This document shows, piece by piece, positions 4,876-6,644 of a stretch of 6,644 bases of DNA. Within the stretch, counting starts at the first letter, position 1. The number at the start of each line of letters is the position of its first letter. Both the position numbers and the translations under genes were made by a program. This stretch comes from Bacillota bacterium (GTDB taxonomy: Bacteria > Bacillota > Desulfitobacteriia > Desulfitobacteriales > Desulfitobacteriaceae), in contig JAEWCM010000139.1 of NCBI GenBank assembly GCA_023390635.1, positions 1 to 6,644 on the forward strand, in the 5' to 3' direction. The notes under the pieces were generated by a model. It worked only from the letters and a program-made list of their open reading frames with translations, did not search any database and was not told the origin of the DNA.

Positions 4876-6228
4876 ATGTTTCAAGGTTTAAGCGATAAAC
4901 TGCAGGCTACTTTTAAGCGTCTGAAAGGCAAGGGTAAACTGACAGAAAATGATGTCAACGAAGCAATGCGGGAAGTGCGGACGGCCCTGCTGGAGGCTGA
5001 TGTCAACTTCAAGGTGGCAAAGGATTTTATAACCAAGGTTAAAGAACGGGCCATTGGTCAGGATGTATTGGAATCCCTCTCTCCGGCTCAGCAGGTGATC
5101 AAGATTGTGAATGAAGAAATGGTCGATCTGATGGGAGGAGCTGCTGCTAAGATTCAAATTGCTTCCAAACCGCCCACAGTAATTTTGCTGGTGGGTTTGC
5201 AGGGAGCAGGAAAAACCACACATGGGGCTAAGCTGGCCAATATGCTAAAGAAGCAGGGAAAGCGCCCTTTGCTTGTTGCTTGTGATATTTACCGTCCTGC
5301 AGCGATTAAACAGCTGCAGGTTTTGGGCGAGCAGATCAATGTCCCTGTGTTTACTGAAGGCCAGATTTCGCCGGTGAAAATTGCGGAAGACAGTATTCGG
5401 CATGCCAACTCGAACGGTTTTGACGTGGTGATTGTAGATACCGCAGGCCGTCTGCACATCAATGAAGAATTGATGGAGGAATTGGCTCAGATTAAGGAGA
5501 AAATTCAGCCACATGAAATTTTGCTGGTAGTGGATTCCATGACCGGTCAGGATGCAGTGAATGTGGCGGAGACTTTTCACCAGGATCTGGGAGTCAGCGG
5601 TGTGATCCTAACCAAGTTGGATGGTGATACCCGTGGAGGTGCGGCTCTTTCGATTAAGGCAGTGACTGGATGCCCCATTAAGTTTGCCGGTGTTGGCGAG
5701 AAGATGGATGCCTTGGAAGCCTTTCACCCGGAACGGATGGCTTCCCGTATTTTAGGGATGGGTGATGTCCTTACTTTGATCGAAAAGGCTCAGCAAGCCT
5801 TTGACGACCAAAAAGCCAAGGAGATGGAGCAAAAACTCCGTAAACAGGAACTGACACTTGATGATTTCCTAGAGCAAATGCAGCAATTGAAGAAGATGGG
5901 TCCCCTTACCTCCTTGCTGGAAATGATTCCGGGAGCGGGAAAAGCTTTGAAAGATATTAATATCGATGAGAAGGATATGGGACGGGTGGAAGCCATTATT
6001 CATTCTATGACTCAGGAAGAACGACGAAAGCCGCAAATTATCAAAGACTCCCGCAAGAAAAGGATTGCCCGGGGAAGTGGGACTACAGTCCAGGAAGTCG
6101 GACGTTTAATCAAACAGTTTGAAATGAGCCAGAAAATGATGAAACAGTTTGCCAAGCCTGGTGCTTTAGGTGGCATGAGTAAAGGGAAAAAAGGAAAGAA
6201 ACCGGGATTCCGGTTTCCCTTTGGATAA
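4876..6228 (+). CDS. ffh: Signal recognition particle protein Ffh (SRP54 GTPase)
   Basis: Ffh binds signal sequences of nascent membrane proteins and the SRP RNA, and docks with FtsY through paired GTPase domains. The 450-residue length is normal. The N domain spans about 1-88. The G domain follows with G1 GLQGAGKTT (107-115), DIYRPAAIKQL (137-147), G3 VDTAGR (187-192), G4 TKLDG (246-250) and DTRGGAALS (251-259). The methionine-rich M domain covers about 325-435, with the flexible finger near 340-360 (MGPLTSLLEMIPGAGK) and the RNA-binding motif SRKKRIARGSGTTVQEV (392-408). The C-terminus is basic and glycine-rich (GKKGKKPGFRFPFG). All key residues are present; residue 116 is His where Thr is common. 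GGGGAGG (4862-4868) sets the ATG at 4876. It follows ylxM and precedes rpsP in the same direction. Confidence 0.98.
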   Translation: MFQGLSDKLQATFKRLKGKGKLTENDVNEAMREVRTALLEADVNFKVAKDFITKVKERAIGQDVLESLSPAQQVIKIVNEEMVDLMGGAAAKIQIASKPPTVILLVGLQGAGKTTHGAKLANMLKKQGKRPLLVACDIYRPAAIKQLQVLGEQINVPVFTEGQISPVKIAEDSIRHANSNGFDVVIVDTAGRLHINEELMEELAQIKEKIQPHEILLVVDSMTGQDAVNVAETFHQDLGVSGVILTKLDGDTRGGAALSIKAVTGCPIKFAGVGEKMDALEAFHPERMASRILGMGDVLTLIEKAQQAFDDQKAKEMEQKLRKQELTLDDFLEQMQQLKKMGPLTSLLEMIPGAGKALKDINIDEKDMGRVEAIIHSMTQEERRKPQIIKDSRKKRIARGSGTTVQEVGRLIKQFEMSQKMMKQFAKPGALGGMSKGKKGKKPGFRFPFG

Positions 6229-6251
6229 AACACAAGGGAGCCAGGGCAATA

Positions 6252-6275
6252 CTTGGGCTGGGCCGTTGGCCCAAG
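6252..6275 (+). other. GC-rich hairpin in the rpsP leader with two alternative folds
   Basis: CTTGGGC (6252-6258) pairs with GCCCAAG (6269-6275); alternatively TGGGCC (6259-6264) pairs with GGCCCA (6268-6273) around a three-base loop. The two folds exclude each other. No T-run follows, so termination is unlikely. The hairpin lies between ffh and rpsP and could set relative expression by mRNA processing or partial attenuation; that is inference. Confidence 0.45.
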
Positions 6276-6308
6276 CTAGGTATTTATCCTGTGGAGGAGG
6301 TGAAAAAA

Positions 6309-6569
6309 ATGGCCACGAAAATTCGTTTACGTCGTATGGGCGCAAAGAAAAATCCTTTCTATCGCTTGGTGGTAGCTGACTCAGCTTCTCCCCGTGATGG
6401 ACGTTTTATCGAAGAAATCGGATATTATGATCCGACCAAGCAGCCTGAAATTCTGAAGGTTGACGAGGAAAAAGCTTTGAAATGGTTGTCGACTGGTGCT
6501 CAACCGTCCGATACAGCAAAGAACTTACTGAAAAGAGCCGGTGTTTTGAGCAAATTCCACTCCAAGTAA
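6309..6569 (+). CDS. rpsP: 30S ribosomal protein S16
   Basis: The 86-residue basic protein is S16, a primary-to-secondary assembly protein of the 30S subunit body. The family signature is clear: MATKIRLRRMGAKKNPFYRL at 1-20, then VVADSASPRDGRFIEEIGYYDP, and in the second half ALKWLSTGAQPSDTAKNLLKRAG. A longer reading from GTG at 6291 would add six residues, but those bases are the ribosome binding site (GAGGAGGTG) followed by a run of A, so ATG at 6309 is the true start. It follows ffh by 80 bases containing a GC-rich hairpin, and is followed within 18 bases by khpA, the usual order in Firmicutes. Confidence 0.97.
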   Translation: MATKIRLRRMGAKKNPFYRLVVADSASPRDGRFIEEIGYYDPTKQPEILKVDEEKALKWLSTGAQPSDTAKNLLKRAGVLSKFHSK

Positions 6570-6587
6570 AGGCAGGGGGTGGTTCCT

Positions 6588-6644
6588 GTGAAGGAACTGG
6601 TAGAGGTTCTGGCGAAGTCGTTGGTGGAAAATCCGGACCAAGTC
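6588..6644 (+). CDS. khpA: KH-domain RNA-binding protein KhpA (YlqC), 5' end only
   Basis: GTG at 6588 opens a frame that runs off the window after 19 codons, VKELVEVLAKSLVENPDQV read literally (the first residue would be Met). This matches the N-terminus of the small KhpA/YlqC family (usually about 75-80 residues), whose members carry one KH domain and act with KhpB in RNA binding linked to cell envelope growth. A purine-rich GGGGGTGG (6575-6582) gives the ribosome binding site. Its position immediately after rpsP is the standard Firmicute arrangement and supports the call, although the KH motif itself lies outside the window. Confidence 0.85.
   Translation, partial: MKELVEVLAKSLVENPDQV

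Noticed and set aside
4888..5580. Minus-strand ORFs of 111 codons within ffh
   Set aside because: They are antisense shadows of a highly conserved gene, lack ribosome binding sites and show no recognisable domain.
6291..6308. GTG at 6291 as the start of rpsP
   Set aside because: These bases are the Shine-Dalgarno and A-rich spacer; S16 proteins begin at the MATKIRLRR that starts at 6309.
1..6644. CRISPR array, transposase or phage genes
   Set aside because: No regularly spaced repeats and no recognisable transposase, integrase or phage protein motifs were seen on either strand.

Overview
The window looks like a chromosomal stretch from a spore-forming, anaerobic Firmicute, most plausibly of the Peptococcaceae type (Desulfitobacterium/Desulfosporosinus-like). 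The reasons are a ylxM-ffh-rpsP-khpA gene order typical of low-GC Gram-positives, strong AGGAGG-type ribosome binding sites, and a SpoIID-domain gene. The genus is an inference from style and content, not from a database match.

Left part (1-2340), an untidy accessory region. It opens with the 3' end of an unidentified membrane-protein-like reading frame (2-142). Next is a short structured stretch (189-294) with two overlapping 13-codon reading frames whose sequence can also fold on itself. A visibly AT-richer minus-strand gene (348-1538) follows. It encodes a secreted protein with a compact SpoIID-like peptidoglycan lytic domain. Its upstream region (1539-1780) holds a plausible promoter, an operator-like palindrome, a 23-codon minus-strand reading frame and two inverted repeats. 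Right after that lies the 3' remnant of a 5-methylthioadenosine/S-adenosylhomocysteine deaminase-like amidohydrolase (about 1828-2262), broken by at least three frameshifts and several stops. The AT-rich gene therefore seems to sit in a site where older genes were truncated.

Middle part (2284-4268), a two-gene minus-strand ABC exporter operon. A TTG-started ATPase (3455-4192) overlaps an ABC-2 permease (2373-3458) by ATGA. The operon has a promoter and a small palindrome upstream and ends at a 23-bp perfect terminator-like hairpin. No substrate can be read from the sequence.

Right part (4343-6644), the conserved protein-targeting and ribosome operon on the plus strand. A near-consensus promoter leads into ylxM, ffh (SRP54 GTPase), rpsP (ribosomal protein S16) and the beginning of khpA (KH-domain RNA-binding protein). 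YlxM and Ffh belong to signal recognition particle function, which targets nascent membrane and secreted proteins. S16 and KhpA link this operon to ribosome assembly and RNA binding.

The right half is ordinary core genome. The unusual signals are in the left part: the coupled mini-ORFs with a possible pseudoknot, the abbreviated SpoIID protein, and its structured leader.
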